Program-made: the position numbers and the translations under genes
In this document: positions 8,043-17,572 of the stretch, in pieces
Numbering within the stretch: position 1 is the stretch's first letter
How the letters are laid out: every line of letters begins with the position of its first letter
The notes under the pieces: model-generated
Database searches by the model: none
What the model was told of the DNA's origin: nothing
The model's input: only the letters and a program-made list of their open reading frames with translations
DNA from: Bin5 sp009843665
GTDB taxonomy: Bacteria > Chloroflexota > Anaerolineae > Caldilineales > Caldilineaceae
Direction of reading: 5' to 3'
Assembly (NCBI GenBank): GCA_965220285.1
Contig: OZ244818.1
Span: 4,588,001 to 4,652,000 of the forward strand
Length of the DNA stretch: 64,000 bases

Positions 8043-9788
8043 ATGTCGAGATTTCGATGGCAGATTCTAGTGGGCCTCGTCCTGGTCCTTGGCATCTCGC
8101 TCACCGCCTGCGTCGCGCCGGCAGCACCGGCCGGAGACGGTGGCGATATGGCGGACAGCGGCGACATGATGCCGGAAGTCATGCTGCCCGATGACGCGGC
8201 CGAAGACCAGATCCTTAACGTCGTCTTTGAAGGCGGCTGCGGCTCCGGTCCCTTCCCGGGCATCGACTACGGCAGCCCCTGTAACTTCGGGCACACCTTC
8301 TATCCGCCTTTCCTGGTGGACATTGAAGGCAACGTATCGGCCGGCCTATTTACCACCGACTGGGAAGTGAACGACGACTTCACCGAGTACATCTTCCATA
8401 TACAGGAAGAGGCGGTTTGGTCCGACGGCAAGTCCATCACCGCTCAGGACGCGCTCGACTGGTGGAACTACATCTTCCACTCCGACCGCAACTCCTGGCC
8501 CCGCAACTTCGTAATGGGCGCGGTCAAAGGCATTGACGAGTTCGCCGCCGGCGAAACCGAGACAATCGGTGGCCTCACAGCGCTGGATGACAAGACCCTT
8601 AAGGTTGAACTGTGGCGTCCCGAGAGTTCCCTGCCGCAGCTGTGGGGTTTCCGCGAGGCGGCTCCCGCCCGCTTTGATCAGTATGCCGATCTCTTGGAAC
8701 GAGCCGACGAATTTAATGACGCTCGAGATTGGCGCGGCGCGATGGCCGAACGCTTCTTCCAGGGCGAGAACGCAGCCAACCTGATCGTCAGCGGCCCCTT
8801 CAAGCCTGTACACCTGTCTCCGGAACCGGACGCCATCTACCGCTTCGAACGCAATCCAAATTGGTGGGGTGATCCGCCCCTCTTGGACGGCATCGAAGCC
8901 ACCACCATTCGTGACTTCCAGACGATGCTCCTCATGTTCGAGAACGAGGAGATCGACCTTGCCCTGAATCTCGCTGGTCCGCCCGCAGTGCTCCTGCGCC
9001 AGAACCAGCCCGACGTGTTCCGTGAAATTCCCGTCTCTGCATTCTGGGCCATGTACTTCGTCACCGAGCAGGAACCTGCGGACGACACAAACTTGCGCCG
9101 CGCACTGATGTCTGCCATCGAGTGGGATAGAGTCGCCGAAATCGCTTGGGAAGGCGAGCAGGCCCCTAGCAACGCCGGCAGCCCCATGGCGCCCGCCTAC
9201 CAGTGCTACGACCCCAACTTCCAGCCCTATCCCTTCAATCCGGAAAGGGCCGCAGAATTCCTCGCCGAGTCGAAGTATGGGCCTACCGGCGAAACAGTGC
9301 CCAAGATTCGCATCCTCACCGGCGGGAGCGATCCGCCCCGCATCCGCGCTGCCCAGATCATCCAGGAAATGTGGCGCGTTAACCTAGGCATCGAGGACGT
9401 CGAGATCAAGAACGCCGAAGCCGAGTTTGTCGACGGTGAAGGACTGGTTTCAATACGCGTAACCAGCGGTGGCTCCTTCATCCCGCGCCCGCCCTACCTG
9501 CTGGAAGCGATTGCTCACACTCGTGGCGGCTCCTACCAGTCCTGGACGAACTACACCGAGGAAGGCTGGGACGAAGAGATCGATGCTCTTCTCTCAATGG
9601 ATCCCGGCGCTGCCGACTTCTGCGAGCGCTCGTTGGCCATGCTTGAGAAGTTCACCGACGCTGCGCTCGTGATTCCGACTGGTTACATCCGTGGCTGGTA
9701 CCAAATTCAGCCGTGGGTCGGCGGCTATAGCCAGAGCCGCATCAGCTTCTGGCATAACATGACCGAAACCTACCGCAAAGAGCGCTAA
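8043..9788 (+). CDS. Family-5 (peptide/oligosaccharide type) lipoprotein binding protein
   Basis: A 581-residue extracellular binding protein of the DppA/OppA family with a lipoprotein signal (LTAC lipobox, Cys23, then an Ala/Pro-rich linker). ATG 8043 was chosen over the GTG at 8034 because AAGGAG is 8 nt upstream of it. The SBP_bac_5 body shows FHIQEEAVWSDGK near residue 125 and YRFERNPNWWGDPP near 265, both typical of the family. It captures a ligand outside the membrane for the permeases at 9904 and 10942. Family-5 proteins in Chloroflexota bind oligosaccharides as well as peptides. Since oxidoreductases, a sialidase-like gene and an aldolase follow, a sugar-type ligand is more likely here (inference). 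Confidence 0.9.
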   Translation: MSRFRWQILVGLVLVLGISLTACVAPAAPAGDGGDMADSGDMMPEVMLPDDAAEDQILNVVFEGGCGSGPFPGIDYGSPCNFGHTFYPPFLVDIEGNVSAGLFTTDWEVNDDFTEYIFHIQEEAVWSDGKSITAQDALDWWNYIFHSDRNSWPRNFVMGAVKGIDEFAAGETETIGGLTALDDKTLKVELWRPESSLPQLWGFREAAPARFDQYADLLERADEFNDARDWRGAMAERFFQGENAANLIVSGPFKPVHLSPEPDAIYRFERNPNWWGDPPLLDGIEATTIRDFQTMLLMFENEEIDLALNLAGPPAVLLRQNQPDVFREIPVSAFWAMYFVTEQEPADDTNLRRALMSAIEWDRVAEIAWEGEQAPSNAGSPMAPAYQCYDPNFQPYPFNPERAAEFLAESKYGPTGETVPKIRILTGGSDPPRIRAAQIIQEMWRVNLGIEDVEIKNAEAEFVDGEGLVSIRVTSGGSFIPRPPYLLEAIAHTRGGSYQSWTNYTEEGWDEEIDALLSMDPGAADFCERSLAMLEKFTDAALVIPTGYIRGWYQIQPWVGGYSQSRISFWHNMTETYRKER

Positions 9789-9809
9789 TCAGCGCTAATC
9801 TGTAAGGAA

Positions 9810-9858
9810 AATCGGTCAATGGCCGGTCTCCCAATCGGAACCGGCCTTTGACCGATTA
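9810..9858 (+). terminator. Strong hairpin between binding-protein and permease genes
   Basis: AATCGGTCAATGGCCGGT (9810-9827) pairs with ACCGGCCTTTGACCGATT (9841-9858) over 18 positions with one mismatch. There is no U-tract, so it is more likely an mRNA-stabilising or attenuating element that keeps binding-protein mRNA in excess than a full terminator. Confidence 0.75.
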
Positions 9859-9903
9859 TCACGACCAACTAATCGCGAACCACTTGTCACCGGAAATCGA
9901 GAC

Positions 9904-10851
9904 GTGACCCGCTACTTTTCCATGCGGCTGCTGATCATCATCCCATCGCTTTTTGCGACGCTGATGATCGTATTCTTGCTGGGCTATCTCGGCCCAATCG
10001 ATCCGGTCACAATTCTTCGCTCACAGTGGGCCGCTCAGGGTATCTACCTCAACGAGGAGGAAGTGGCTGATCTGCGCAGCCAGTACGGGCTCGATAGACC
10101 GTTTCACGAGCAGTTCGGCACCTACATGGCGAATCTTCTCAAGGGCCATTTCGGCTACTCCTTTCTGGACGCCGCGCCGATTTGGCCGCGTATCAAACGC
10201 GCCCTACCAGTTTCCGGCCAGTTGGCGGCCGGTGTGCTCGTAATTATGGCGTTCGTCGGGATCCCATTAGGCATAATCGCGGCCCGATTTCACAATACCT
10301 GGGTGGATTATACTATCGTTAGCGGCAGTCTGTTCTTCTGGTCGATTCCGACCTATGTCCTTGTGCCGGTGGCGCTGATCGTCATGGTCCTGTGGTTGGA
10401 CGTCATGAACGTTCCACGGGGATGGAAGGGCATTATGCATCCTTCCTATTTCTTGGCCGCCGCGATCATCTCAACACGTTCTCTCGTGGGAGTGATCCGC
10501 CAGACTCGCGGCGGCATGTTGGAAGTAATGCAGAATGACTATGTCCGCACCGCACGCGCCAAAGGCTTGAACGAGTTCATTGTCATGGGGCGCCACGTCG
10601 CCCGCAACGCACTTATTCCGGTTGTGACCTCTCTCGGTCTATTGGTGGACGACTTCATGTGGGGCGCGGTCTTCCTTGAACTGGCGTTCAACCTGCCCGG
10701 ACTGGGGCGGCTCTTTCAGCAAGGGCTGTCCGGACGGGACTTCAACATGATCAACGGTGTCGTACTCTTCACTGCAGGTCTGACCATGGCCATAAACCTG
10801 ATCGTGGATCTGATCTATCCCGTCCTTGATCCCCGCGTCGTATACGATTAG
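9904..10851 (+). CDS. DppB-type ABC transporter permease
   Basis: A 315-residue membrane protein of the DppB/OppB family, started at GTG 9904. It has an N-terminal membrane segment, an extracytoplasmic region with LGPIDPVTIL and YGLDRPFHEQF, several transmembrane helices and the coupling motif VRTARAKGLNEF followed by RNALIPVV. It forms half of the channel with the next gene and sits 115 nt behind the binding-protein gene, separated by a hairpin. No DppD/DppF-type ATPase genes accompany it. Confidence 0.92.
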   Translation: MTRYFSMRLLIIIPSLFATLMIVFLLGYLGPIDPVTILRSQWAAQGIYLNEEEVADLRSQYGLDRPFHEQFGTYMANLLKGHFGYSFLDAAPIWPRIKRALPVSGQLAAGVLVIMAFVGIPLGIIAARFHNTWVDYTIVSGSLFFWSIPTYVLVPVALIVMVLWLDVMNVPRGWKGIMHPSYFLAAAIISTRSLVGVIRQTRGGMLEVMQNDYVRTARAKGLNEFIVMGRHVARNALIPVVTSLGLLVDDFMWGAVFLELAFNLPGLGRLFQQGLSGRDFNMINGVVLFTAGLTMAINLIVDLIYPVLDPRVVYD

Positions 10852-10941
10852 AGCAAGTTAGGCACTGCGGGGCATGGGCTGGAATGCTGTCCCGCGCAAT
10901 GGCTCCTAATAACGGACGGAAAATGCAAAGAGGGAACAAGG

Positions 10942-11925
10942 ATGGCTCAAACAGAAGCTGACAATGCAGAGGATCTGTCGCTTCAGTTGGAAGTCCAGCA
11001 ACGAAAGACTCGCGGCCTGTGGAGCGATGCCTTTCGGCGTATGATACGAAACCGACTGTCGATGGCCGGGCTTTTCATCTTTCTGCTTCTCTTTATTACA
11101 GCAATCTTCGGGCCGTATCTGGCTCCCTATCCTTACATGCTCCAGGACCTTGACAGGGTCGCAGAAGGGCCAAGTACCGATTACCTGCTGGGCACCGATG
11201 ACCTGGGGCGTGACATGTTGAGCCGCATCATGTGGGGCGCCCGTACGGCCGGCCTCGTCGCCATCATCTCCACAGTCTTTAGCCTTTTGCTGGGCATGTT
11301 TCTGGGGGCCGTCGCCGCGTATGCCGGCAACTGGGTCGACTGGCTCATTGGCCGCGCCATCGACGTTACGATGTCAATCCCGCAGCTCCTCTTCGCTTCG
11401 CTGATCGCTGCAACATTCCGTAAGCCGGTCGCCGACTGGGTCGACTCGATGTACGAGACAACGGGCCTGGAGTTTTTCGCTACCCCGACCTACGTCGATC
11501 TGATCGTAGTTTTTGGGGCACTCTCATTGATTCAGTGGCCCGGCTACGCCCGTCTGATCAGAGGACAGATCTTCTCGTTGCGCGAAAAGGAGTTTATCGA
11601 GGCTGCCCGCGCAATTGGAGTCACGCAAAGCAAGATATTGCTGCGACATCTGATCCCAAACGCGCTCGGCCCTCTGATCGTTGCCGTTACCTTCGGCTTT
11701 AGCGCCGCCATCGTCGCCGAATCCGGCTTGAGTTTCCTGGGCGTAGGCGTTCAGCCGCCCCAGGCCAGTTGGGGCGCAATGATTAGTGACAACCAGTTGA
11801 GCTGGCGCTACCGCCCCTGGCTAGTCGCCGTCCCCGGCCTGACCATCGCTATCGTCTCAGTCGGCATTAACTTCCTGGGCGACGGCCTCAACGACGCCCT
11901 CAACCCGCGCCAGGCCGAATCATAA
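10942..11925 (+). CDS. DppC-type ABC transporter permease
   Basis: A 327-residue permease of the DppC/OppC family: N-terminal OppC segment (FRRMIRNRLSMAGLFIF), the GTDDLGRDMLSRIMWGAR motif near residues 89-106, and the coupling loop EAARAIGVTQSKILLRHLIPN. It pairs with the preceding DppB-type protein. An insertion in the middle (about residues 165-190, with a Tyr/Glu/Phe-rich stretch) is longer than in typical members. It is followed 78 nt later by a small gene of unknown function. Confidence 0.92.
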   Translation: MAQTEADNAEDLSLQLEVQQRKTRGLWSDAFRRMIRNRLSMAGLFIFLLLFITAIFGPYLAPYPYMLQDLDRVAEGPSTDYLLGTDDLGRDMLSRIMWGARTAGLVAIISTVFSLLLGMFLGAVAAYAGNWVDWLIGRAIDVTMSIPQLLFASLIAATFRKPVADWVDSMYETTGLEFFATPTYVDLIVVFGALSLIQWPGYARLIRGQIFSLREKEFIEAARAIGVTQSKILLRHLIPNALGPLIVAVTFGFSAAIVAESGLSFLGVGVQPPQASWGAMISDNQLSWRYRPWLVAVPGLTIAIVSVGINFLGDGLNDALNPRQAES

Positions 11926-12003
11926 CCCTCCCGATTAGAGGTTTACTAGCTCAGTCATCCACAGTCCACCGTTGCGCGTTTCAATAGATTTCAGGAGTAA
12001 CCC

Positions 12004-12498
12004 ATGTACGATTGGACTGTGTTGAACCAGACCGTGAGTGAAGCGCTCGCCGGCGGAAGTGTCGGCACGCCCCTCTTTGTCCGCTGGACTGCAGCTGCAG
12101 CCCAGAACACGCCTGAACTCAAACCTCTCCTGGCCGAAATGAGTGCCTGTGCCGAGACCTGGCTGTCGGCCCGGCCCCGCCGGGTCTACTCCACCGGCTC
12201 GGCTGACGCAGGGCATCTCTCGCTCTCCTTGGAATACGACAATGGCCAGTCGTCCCTCCTCGCAATTTCACTGGCCCACGATCATCCCACAATGAACCTC
12301 ATCATCCTTGGCGCACGCGGCGCTATCTACCAAACAGATTCTGAGGTAACTGCACCCGCGCTGAATCTGGCCGGTGACACGGACGAAAGACGGCAAGACG
12401 CGGCGCTCTTGTCAACGTCGCGAATGGTGTCGGCAATCGATAAGTCACTCTTCTCCAAACAGCCCGTACTGCTGTCCCCCGAAGGAGACCAACAATGA
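12004..12498 (+). CDS. Small unknown protein, possibly related to a Gfo/Idh/MocA C-terminal domain
   Basis: A 164-residue cytoplasmic protein with AGGAG 6 nt before its ATG. I do not recognise the family. The segment HDHPTMNLIILGARGAIYQ resembles the strand-turn IHLIGTKGSIFLS of the next gene product, which suggests a stand-alone relative of the substrate domain of Gfo/Idh/MocA proteins (weak inference). Its TGA overlaps the ATG of the next gene (ATGA), so the two are probably translationally coupled and may act together. Confidence 0.6.
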   Translation: MYDWTVLNQTVSEALAGGSVGTPLFVRWTAAAAQNTPELKPLLAEMSACAETWLSARPRRVYSTGSADAGHLSLSLEYDNGQSSLLAISLAHDHPTMNLIILGARGAIYQTDSEVTAPALNLAGDTDERRQDAALLSTSRMVSAIDKSLFSKQPVLLSPEGDQQ

Positions 12499-13679
12499 GC
12501 AGCCAACAGTTCGGTGTCCTTCTGGTCTCCGGCAGACTTACACATCAGGAAAACTACGCCCTCAACCTGCGCGCCGACCCCCGCTGTACCCTCGTTGGCC
12601 TCACTGACGAAGAGGACGTTCCCCCCGAGCGCGCCCAGTTGAACAGGCAGTTCGCAGAGGACCTCGACATCCCCTACTTGCCCGACCTCGACGAAGCCCT
12701 GGCCGGCGACGACGTGCATGTCGTCTCCATCTGCGCCGACCCCGAGCGCCGCGGCCGCATCGCCGCCCGCTGCGCCAACGCCGGCAAGCACATCTATGTC
12801 GACAAGCCCATGACGCCCTACCTGTCCCACGCCGACGCCGTCGTGGCCGCCGTCGAACGCACCGGCGTCCGCAGCCAAATGTTCAGCTCCAATCACCAGC
12901 CCTGGGTTGCCCAGGCCCTCCAGGTCGTCCAGTCAGGCGAACTGGGCGAGTTGACCGCCATCCACGTCGACAACCTGTTCGCCAAGGGGCCAAATGGTAC
13001 GGCAACCCTGGGCTCGCCGCGACAGGCGATCTATCCTCCTGTAATCTCCAACTTTGTCGACGCGAAGGCGGAGCTGTACGCCATCGGCGTTTACGCATTG
13101 GGATTCGTCTGCATGATCTCCGGTCGCGCCGTCGAAACCGTCTTCGGCAGCACCGCCAACTACTTCTTCGAGGCCCACCAGCGCCGCAACATGGAAGATT
13201 TCGGCTTTCTCTCATTGACCCTGGAAGGCGGCCTGACCGCCACCATAACCGGCGGCCGCATTGGCTGGTCCAGCCACCCCGCCGGAGGCTCTAATCAGAT
13301 CCATCTCATAGGCACCAAAGGATCGATCTTCTTGAGTGCCAATCGACCGAGTCTGGAAATCCATAACGCCGACCCGCCCTGGACCCCGCCTGAGATTCAT
13401 CCCCGAGACCCAATGGGATTCTGGCGCACAACCCAGGAAGAGGTACGAGGCCAACCCAAGCGAACCTTGGCCCCGCTTTCCAATGCCCTGGAAGCCCGTA
13501 CTGACGCCAGCTACTTCATCGATTGCATTGTCGAAGAACGCGAGAGCGGGATGAACGCACGCCAGGCCGCCTACCTGACCGAAATCCTGCTGGCGGGGTA
13601 TAAGTCCGCAGCCGAAGGGCGGGTAGTCAAAATGCCTTTGGCTCGTGATGGCGACCATGCCCAGGGCACCCAAGCCTAG
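12495..13679 (+). CDS. Gfo/Idh/MocA family oxidoreductase, atypical nucleotide-binding loop
   Basis: A 394-residue two-domain oxidoreductase. The Rossmann half has VHVVSICADPERRGRIAARC and the KHIYVDKPM motif (usually EKP, here DKP). The C-terminal half has NQIHLIGTKGSIF typical of the substrate domain. The first strand reads GVLLVSGRLTHQENYA and lacks the usual GxGxxG, so cofactor binding may be altered or lost. Members oxidise or epimerise sugars and cyclitols with NAD(P). It overlaps the preceding small gene by 4 nt, and the second of three such genes follows at 14811. Confidence 0.85.
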   Translation: MSSQQFGVLLVSGRLTHQENYALNLRADPRCTLVGLTDEEDVPPERAQLNRQFAEDLDIPYLPDLDEALAGDDVHVVSICADPERRGRIAARCANAGKHIYVDKPMTPYLSHADAVVAAVERTGVRSQMFSSNHQPWVAQALQVVQSGELGELTAIHVDNLFAKGPNGTATLGSPRQAIYPPVISNFVDAKAELYAIGVYALGFVCMISGRAVETVFGSTANYFFEAHQRRNMEDFGFLSLTLEGGLTATITGGRIGWSSHPAGGSNQIHLIGTKGSIFLSANRPSLEIHNADPPWTPPEIHPRDPMGFWRTTQEEVRGQPKRTLAPLSNALEARTDASYFIDCIVEERESGMNARQAAYLTEILLAGYKSAAEGRVVKMPLARDGDHAQGTQA

Positions 13680-13756
13680 CCATCTTTTCACCGAAAAGTT
13701 CGACAGCGTTTCACCTGTAGACCGCAGTAATTCCGCTTCAAAACTAGAGGAGCCTG

Positions 13757-14794
13757 ATGACACAGTCCACCCGCCACTCAGCTGATTACCTGCAACGGAT
13801 CAGCCGCGATCTCTTCGCGGCTTCGGGAGCTCCGGACGACATCGCATCCACCGTCGCCGAAATCCTCGTCAACGCCAACCTCGCCGGCCACGACTCACAC
13901 GGAGTCCAGTTCGTACCCATGTACCTCGACCGGATCGAAGACGGTGGCATCGACAACAAGGCCTATCCGGAAATCGTCCGAGAGAGCGCCAACACCATGC
14001 ACGTCGACGGCAAGAAGGGTTTCGGCCACACGATGAGTCGCCAGGCAATGGAGTGGGCCATCGAACGAGCCAGAAACTCCGCCGTCTGCTGCGTCACCTT
14101 CCAGAATACAACCCACATCGGCCGCGTAGGCGAATACGCCGAGCAGGCAGCAAGGGCCGGCTGCATCACGCTGATTACACTGGGTGGCGCCTCCGCAGCA
14201 GGTTCGCAGGTAGTCCCCTTCGGCGGCGCCCGCGGCGCCCTCGGAACCAATCCCATCGCCGTCGGCATCCCCACTGGCGATGACGCCCCCTTCGTGATTG
14301 ACTTCGCTACAAGTGTCGTCGCCGGCGGAAAGATCCTGGTAGCCGAAAGTAAAGGACTCGATGTTCCCGAAGGCGCCATTATCGACAGCAAAGGCAACCC
14401 AACAACGAGTCCGGACGACTTCCGAAAGGGCGGCTACCTCCTTCCGTTCGGTGGCCACAAAGGTTACGCGCTCTCATTGTTTTTTAGCCTCATGGGCGGG
14501 CTTGCTGGCGAATTCAATGCAGAGCTGACTTCTATGGCCGGCCTCTTCATGCAGGTCTACGATGTAGCCGCATTCACGCCTCTTGAAGGCTATCAGAGCA
14601 ACGTCCGCGCCGTCCTGGACGCCATGAAGTCGATACCGCCGGCCCCGGGATTCGACGAAGTGCTGGTCCCAGGCGACTTCGAACACCGCTCCCGGCAGCA
14701 GCGCCTGGCCGAGGGCATCGAGGTCCCCGCGGAAACATTCGCCAAGATCGAAGCCTGGGCCAAAAAACTAAACGTATCTCTTACCGAAGAATAA
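13757..14794 (+). CDS. Malate/L-lactate dehydrogenase-like (LDH2) NAD(P)-dependent oxidoreductase
   Basis: 345 residues of the LDH2/MDH2 family (YlbC, sulfolactate and ureidoglycolate dehydrogenase relatives). The catalytic histidine lies in GHDSHGV (His48). FGHTMSRQAM, TTHIGRVGEYAEQAA and GTNPIAVGIP follow in the family order. It reduces or oxidises a 2-oxo/2-hydroxy acid. Between two Gfo/Idh/MocA genes it would suit oxidation of a sugar acid or hydroxy acid released from the imported compound (inference). GAGGAG precedes the ATG. Confidence 0.9.
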   Translation: MTQSTRHSADYLQRISRDLFAASGAPDDIASTVAEILVNANLAGHDSHGVQFVPMYLDRIEDGGIDNKAYPEIVRESANTMHVDGKKGFGHTMSRQAMEWAIERARNSAVCCVTFQNTTHIGRVGEYAEQAARAGCITLITLGGASAAGSQVVPFGGARGALGTNPIAVGIPTGDDAPFVIDFATSVVAGGKILVAESKGLDVPEGAIIDSKGNPTTSPDDFRKGGYLLPFGGHKGYALSLFFSLMGGLAGEFNAELTSMAGLFMQVYDVAAFTPLEGYQSNVRAVLDAMKSIPPAPGFDEVLVPGDFEHRSRQQRLAEGIEVPAETFAKIEAWAKKLNVSLTEE

Positions 14795-14810
14795 TAGGAG
14801 GAACAGGCAG

Positions 14811-15863
14811 ATGTCGCAGCGATATAGAGTTGGCGTGGTCGGTCTGTCAGGAATCGCGGCCAACCGTCCGGCTCCCGAACCGAACAATATTCTGAAGACC
14901 CCCAGCCCCTCTTCCCACCTCGGTGCCTACCACCTCAACCCCCAGACCGACGTTGTCGCTGTCTGCGACCTCAAAACGGAGCTCTTCGAAAAGGTGGCCG
15001 ACACTTGGGGTCAGGAGTTCGGTGAGTTGGAAACTTACACCGACTACCGCGCCATGATCGAACGCGAAAACCTCGATATCGTCAGCGTCGTCACTTCCGA
15101 TCACCGCCACACCGACATCGTTGTGGAAGCCGCAAACGCCGGTGTCAAGGGAATCATCTGCGAAAAGCCGTTCGCCACCTCAGTGGACGATTGCACGCGC
15201 ATGATCGAAGCCTGCGAGGCCAACGACGTTCTCATCGCCGTGGACCACACCAATCGCTGGGGCCCTCACTACGATGTCGCCAGGGAAGCGATCCGCAGCG
15301 GCTCAATAGGCGAAGTGCAGCGCATTGTCGCCACGCTCGGCGGCCCGCGCGCAATGATGTTCCGCAATGGCACACACCTTGTCGATGGCGTCTGCTTCTT
15401 TGCCGATTCGGAGCCCGAATGGGTCTTCGCCGAACTGGAACCTGGCTACGACCACTATGACAGATATCTCGGCGACGGCGGCAAAGATCCCGCGACCGAC
15501 CCCGCTGTCTCCGGCTACGTTCACTTCCGCAACGGCGTGCGCGCCTTTGTCAACGCCAACAAGTCGCAGTTTGCAGCCAGCTTTACCTTCCAGGTCTACG
15601 GCGAAACCGCCATGCTCGACGTCCACAACAGCCGCGTCATCCGCCGCGACAGAAACAATAGCGAGTTTCTTCCCTTCGAAGCCCACCTGTATACCAGGAT
15701 TCCGGCCTGCGTCGCCGACCTCATCGACGCCATCGAGAACGGCAGCGACCTGCTCAGCCCGGCCAGAGAAGCCAAAAAGACGGTGGAAATCCTGGTCGGC
15801 TTTCTCCAATCCCACGCGCGCGGCAACGTGCGCGTCGACCTGCCGCTGCCGCCGGGGCACTAA
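14811..15863 (+). CDS. Gfo/Idh/MocA family oxidoreductase
   Basis: A 350-residue oxidoreductase. N-terminal strand-loop YRVGVVGLSGIAANR is an unusual variant of GxGxxG. IVSVVTSDHRHTDIVVEAANAGVKGI and the canonical EKPFA follow, then the substrate domain with HLVDGVCFF, matching the usual hydrophobic/His segment of the family. AGGAGG lies upstream of the ATG. It follows the LDH2-type gene by 16 nt and is separated by 5 nt from the sialidase-like gene, so all are likely co-transcribed. It probably acts on a sugar or sugar acid. Confidence 0.9.
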   Translation: MSQRYRVGVVGLSGIAANRPAPEPNNILKTPSPSSHLGAYHLNPQTDVVAVCDLKTELFEKVADTWGQEFGELETYTDYRAMIERENLDIVSVVTSDHRHTDIVVEAANAGVKGIICEKPFATSVDDCTRMIEACEANDVLIAVDHTNRWGPHYDVAREAIRSGSIGEVQRIVATLGGPRAMMFRNGTHLVDGVCFFADSEPEWVFAELEPGYDHYDRYLGDGGKDPATDPAVSGYVHFRNGVRAFVNANKSQFAASFTFQVYGETAMLDVHNSRVIRRDRNNSEFLPFEAHLYTRIPACVADLIDAIENGSDLLSPAREAKKTVEILVGFLQSHARGNVRVDLPLPPGH

Positions 15864-15868
15864 GGTCG

Positions 15869-17572
15869 ATGCGAGCAGTCCCGGACGACAGGAAGTTAGT
15901 CATCGCCGACCAGAATAGCTACCCGGCCGACCTGGTCTGCCCCAACCCGCGCGGCTGGTACCATTCGGTCGCCAATATCGTCGCAACGCCCTCAGGCCTG
16001 GTCGCTGTCTACCGTCTCTCCGATTCCCACTCAGCAGTAAGCACCCACATCATGGTCGCTTACTCCAGCGACCGCGGGCGCAGTTGGCACGGCCACCGCT
16101 CCATCTCCCACCGCAACGTCTGGGAGCACAACAGCGTCTGGGTCGCCCCCCAGCTCAGCCGCCTGCGCGACGGTCGCCTCGTTATCATCTGCGACCTCGG
16201 CCACCGTACCTCAGGCGACGACTGGCCGCGCCTGGCCGTCTGGCAGCAGCCCCCAAGAGGCATGTCCAACCACCTCTTCTGGAGCCAGGACGACGGCCGC
16301 ACCTGGAGCCAGCCCGTCCAATGTGACGACGTCGGCGGCGAACCCGGTTACATCGTCGACCTTTCCGACGGAACCCTCGTCTACACCCGCACCGAGCCCG
16401 TCGAAACCGACCTCTTCGAATTCCCGCCTCCTCCCGGTTACAATCGTTACCACCGCAACACCGCCGTCTTCTCCGACGATCGCGGCAAGACATGGAGCCG
16501 TACTGCAACAATCTCAGACGACCCCTACCACGGCGATGCCGAAGTGGGCATAGTCGAACTCGAGCCGAGCCATCTGCTCGCCATCACCCGCATCGGCTTC
16601 GCCAACGGCGCCTTCGGCCAGCCCAGCCACCTGATCCACAGCTACGACAACGGCCGGACCTGGAACGAGCCCCAACTCGCCCCCTTCTACGGCCAGCGCA
16701 CAGCCGTGCACAAACTGCGCTCCGGCAAGCTGCTCGTCACCTACCGCAACCGCTGGGGAACCTTCGCCAGCTACGCCTTCCTCTGGGACCCCGCCGAGGA
16801 ACTGGGATTCGAGCCGGCCTCCTTCATCTGGGACGAGTCCCGCTGTCGTCTCCACAATGGCTGTCTCATCATGACGACAGACTGCGAGCCTGAAAATCAA
16901 GTTTTTTTCTCTCTGTATCCAGCCCTGACCAGCAGCGCCCGCGTGGAGCTTGAGGCCGAGCTCCGCCTTGGAGATCGTTCCAGCGAAGGCTGCGACCTCT
17001 TCGCCGGCTGCCGCGTTCACATCACGCCCCAGGAAATCTGCGTGACCGAGAGCAGCCAGGAAGAAGCTACCCTTCACAGCTCAACGGGTTCGCCTGCGAC
17101 TAGCAACGAGGCGCCCACGCCCCCGGGCCACCACATTCCACTGGATACAACGCAATGGCATAGCTACAGAGTCGTGCGCTCAGAAAGCGAGATCGCCGTA
17201 TACGTTGATGGACGCCTCCGCCTGAAGGAGCCCGCAGGAATACTCGGCGCGCGCCTCGTCCGCTTCGGCAGCAACCTGCGCAGCGTCTCCCATTGGCGCG
17301 CCGTCAGCGCCTCGGTCCGCAACTCGCAAGGCCACAGCATCGACTGGACCTGGCGCGCCGCCTCCGGCAGCTACCCCGACCAGTTCCGCCGCGACCGTAT
17401 GATCCGCCTCGACGCCACCGCCGACTCCGGCTACAGCAACTGGGACCAGCTCGAAGACGGCACCATCGTAATCACAGACTACTCAAACGATGAATTCAGA
17501 GACGCCAACTGGACCTCGAGCGCACAACCGATTATCAAGGCCTATATCGTCAGCGAAGAGGAGTTGACATGA
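15869..17572 (+). CDS. Sialidase/BNR-repeat-like protein with C-terminal lectin-like domain
   Basis: 567 residues. Four Asp-box motifs of the S-x-D-x-G-x-T/S-W type lie at about residues 66-73, 139-146, 202-209 and 258-265, which predicts a six-bladed sialidase-type propeller up to about residue 325. The C-terminal 230 residues look like a concanavalin-type beta-sandwich (DTTQWHSYRVVRSESEIAVY). There is no signal peptide, so it should act in the cytoplasm. It may be an exo-glycosidase or a lyase/binding relative; the catalytic Arg triad was not verified. Its last 4 nt overlap the next gene (ATGA). Confidence 0.8.
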   Translation: MRAVPDDRKLVIADQNSYPADLVCPNPRGWYHSVANIVATPSGLVAVYRLSDSHSAVSTHIMVAYSSDRGRSWHGHRSISHRNVWEHNSVWVAPQLSRLRDGRLVIICDLGHRTSGDDWPRLAVWQQPPRGMSNHLFWSQDDGRTWSQPVQCDDVGGEPGYIVDLSDGTLVYTRTEPVETDLFEFPPPPGYNRYHRNTAVFSDDRGKTWSRTATISDDPYHGDAEVGIVELEPSHLLAITRIGFANGAFGQPSHLIHSYDNGRTWNEPQLAPFYGQRTAVHKLRSGKLLVTYRNRWGTFASYAFLWDPAEELGFEPASFIWDESRCRLHNGCLIMTTDCEPENQVFFSLYPALTSSARVELEAELRLGDRSSEGCDLFAGCRVHITPQEICVTESSQEEATLHSSTGSPATSNEAPTPPGHHIPLDTTQWHSYRVVRSESEIAVYVDGRLRLKEPAGILGARLVRFGSNLRSVSHWRAVSASVRNSQGHSIDWTWRAASGSYPDQFRRDRMIRLDATADSGYSNWDQLEDGTIVITDYSNDEFRDANWTSSAQPIIKAYIVSEEELT

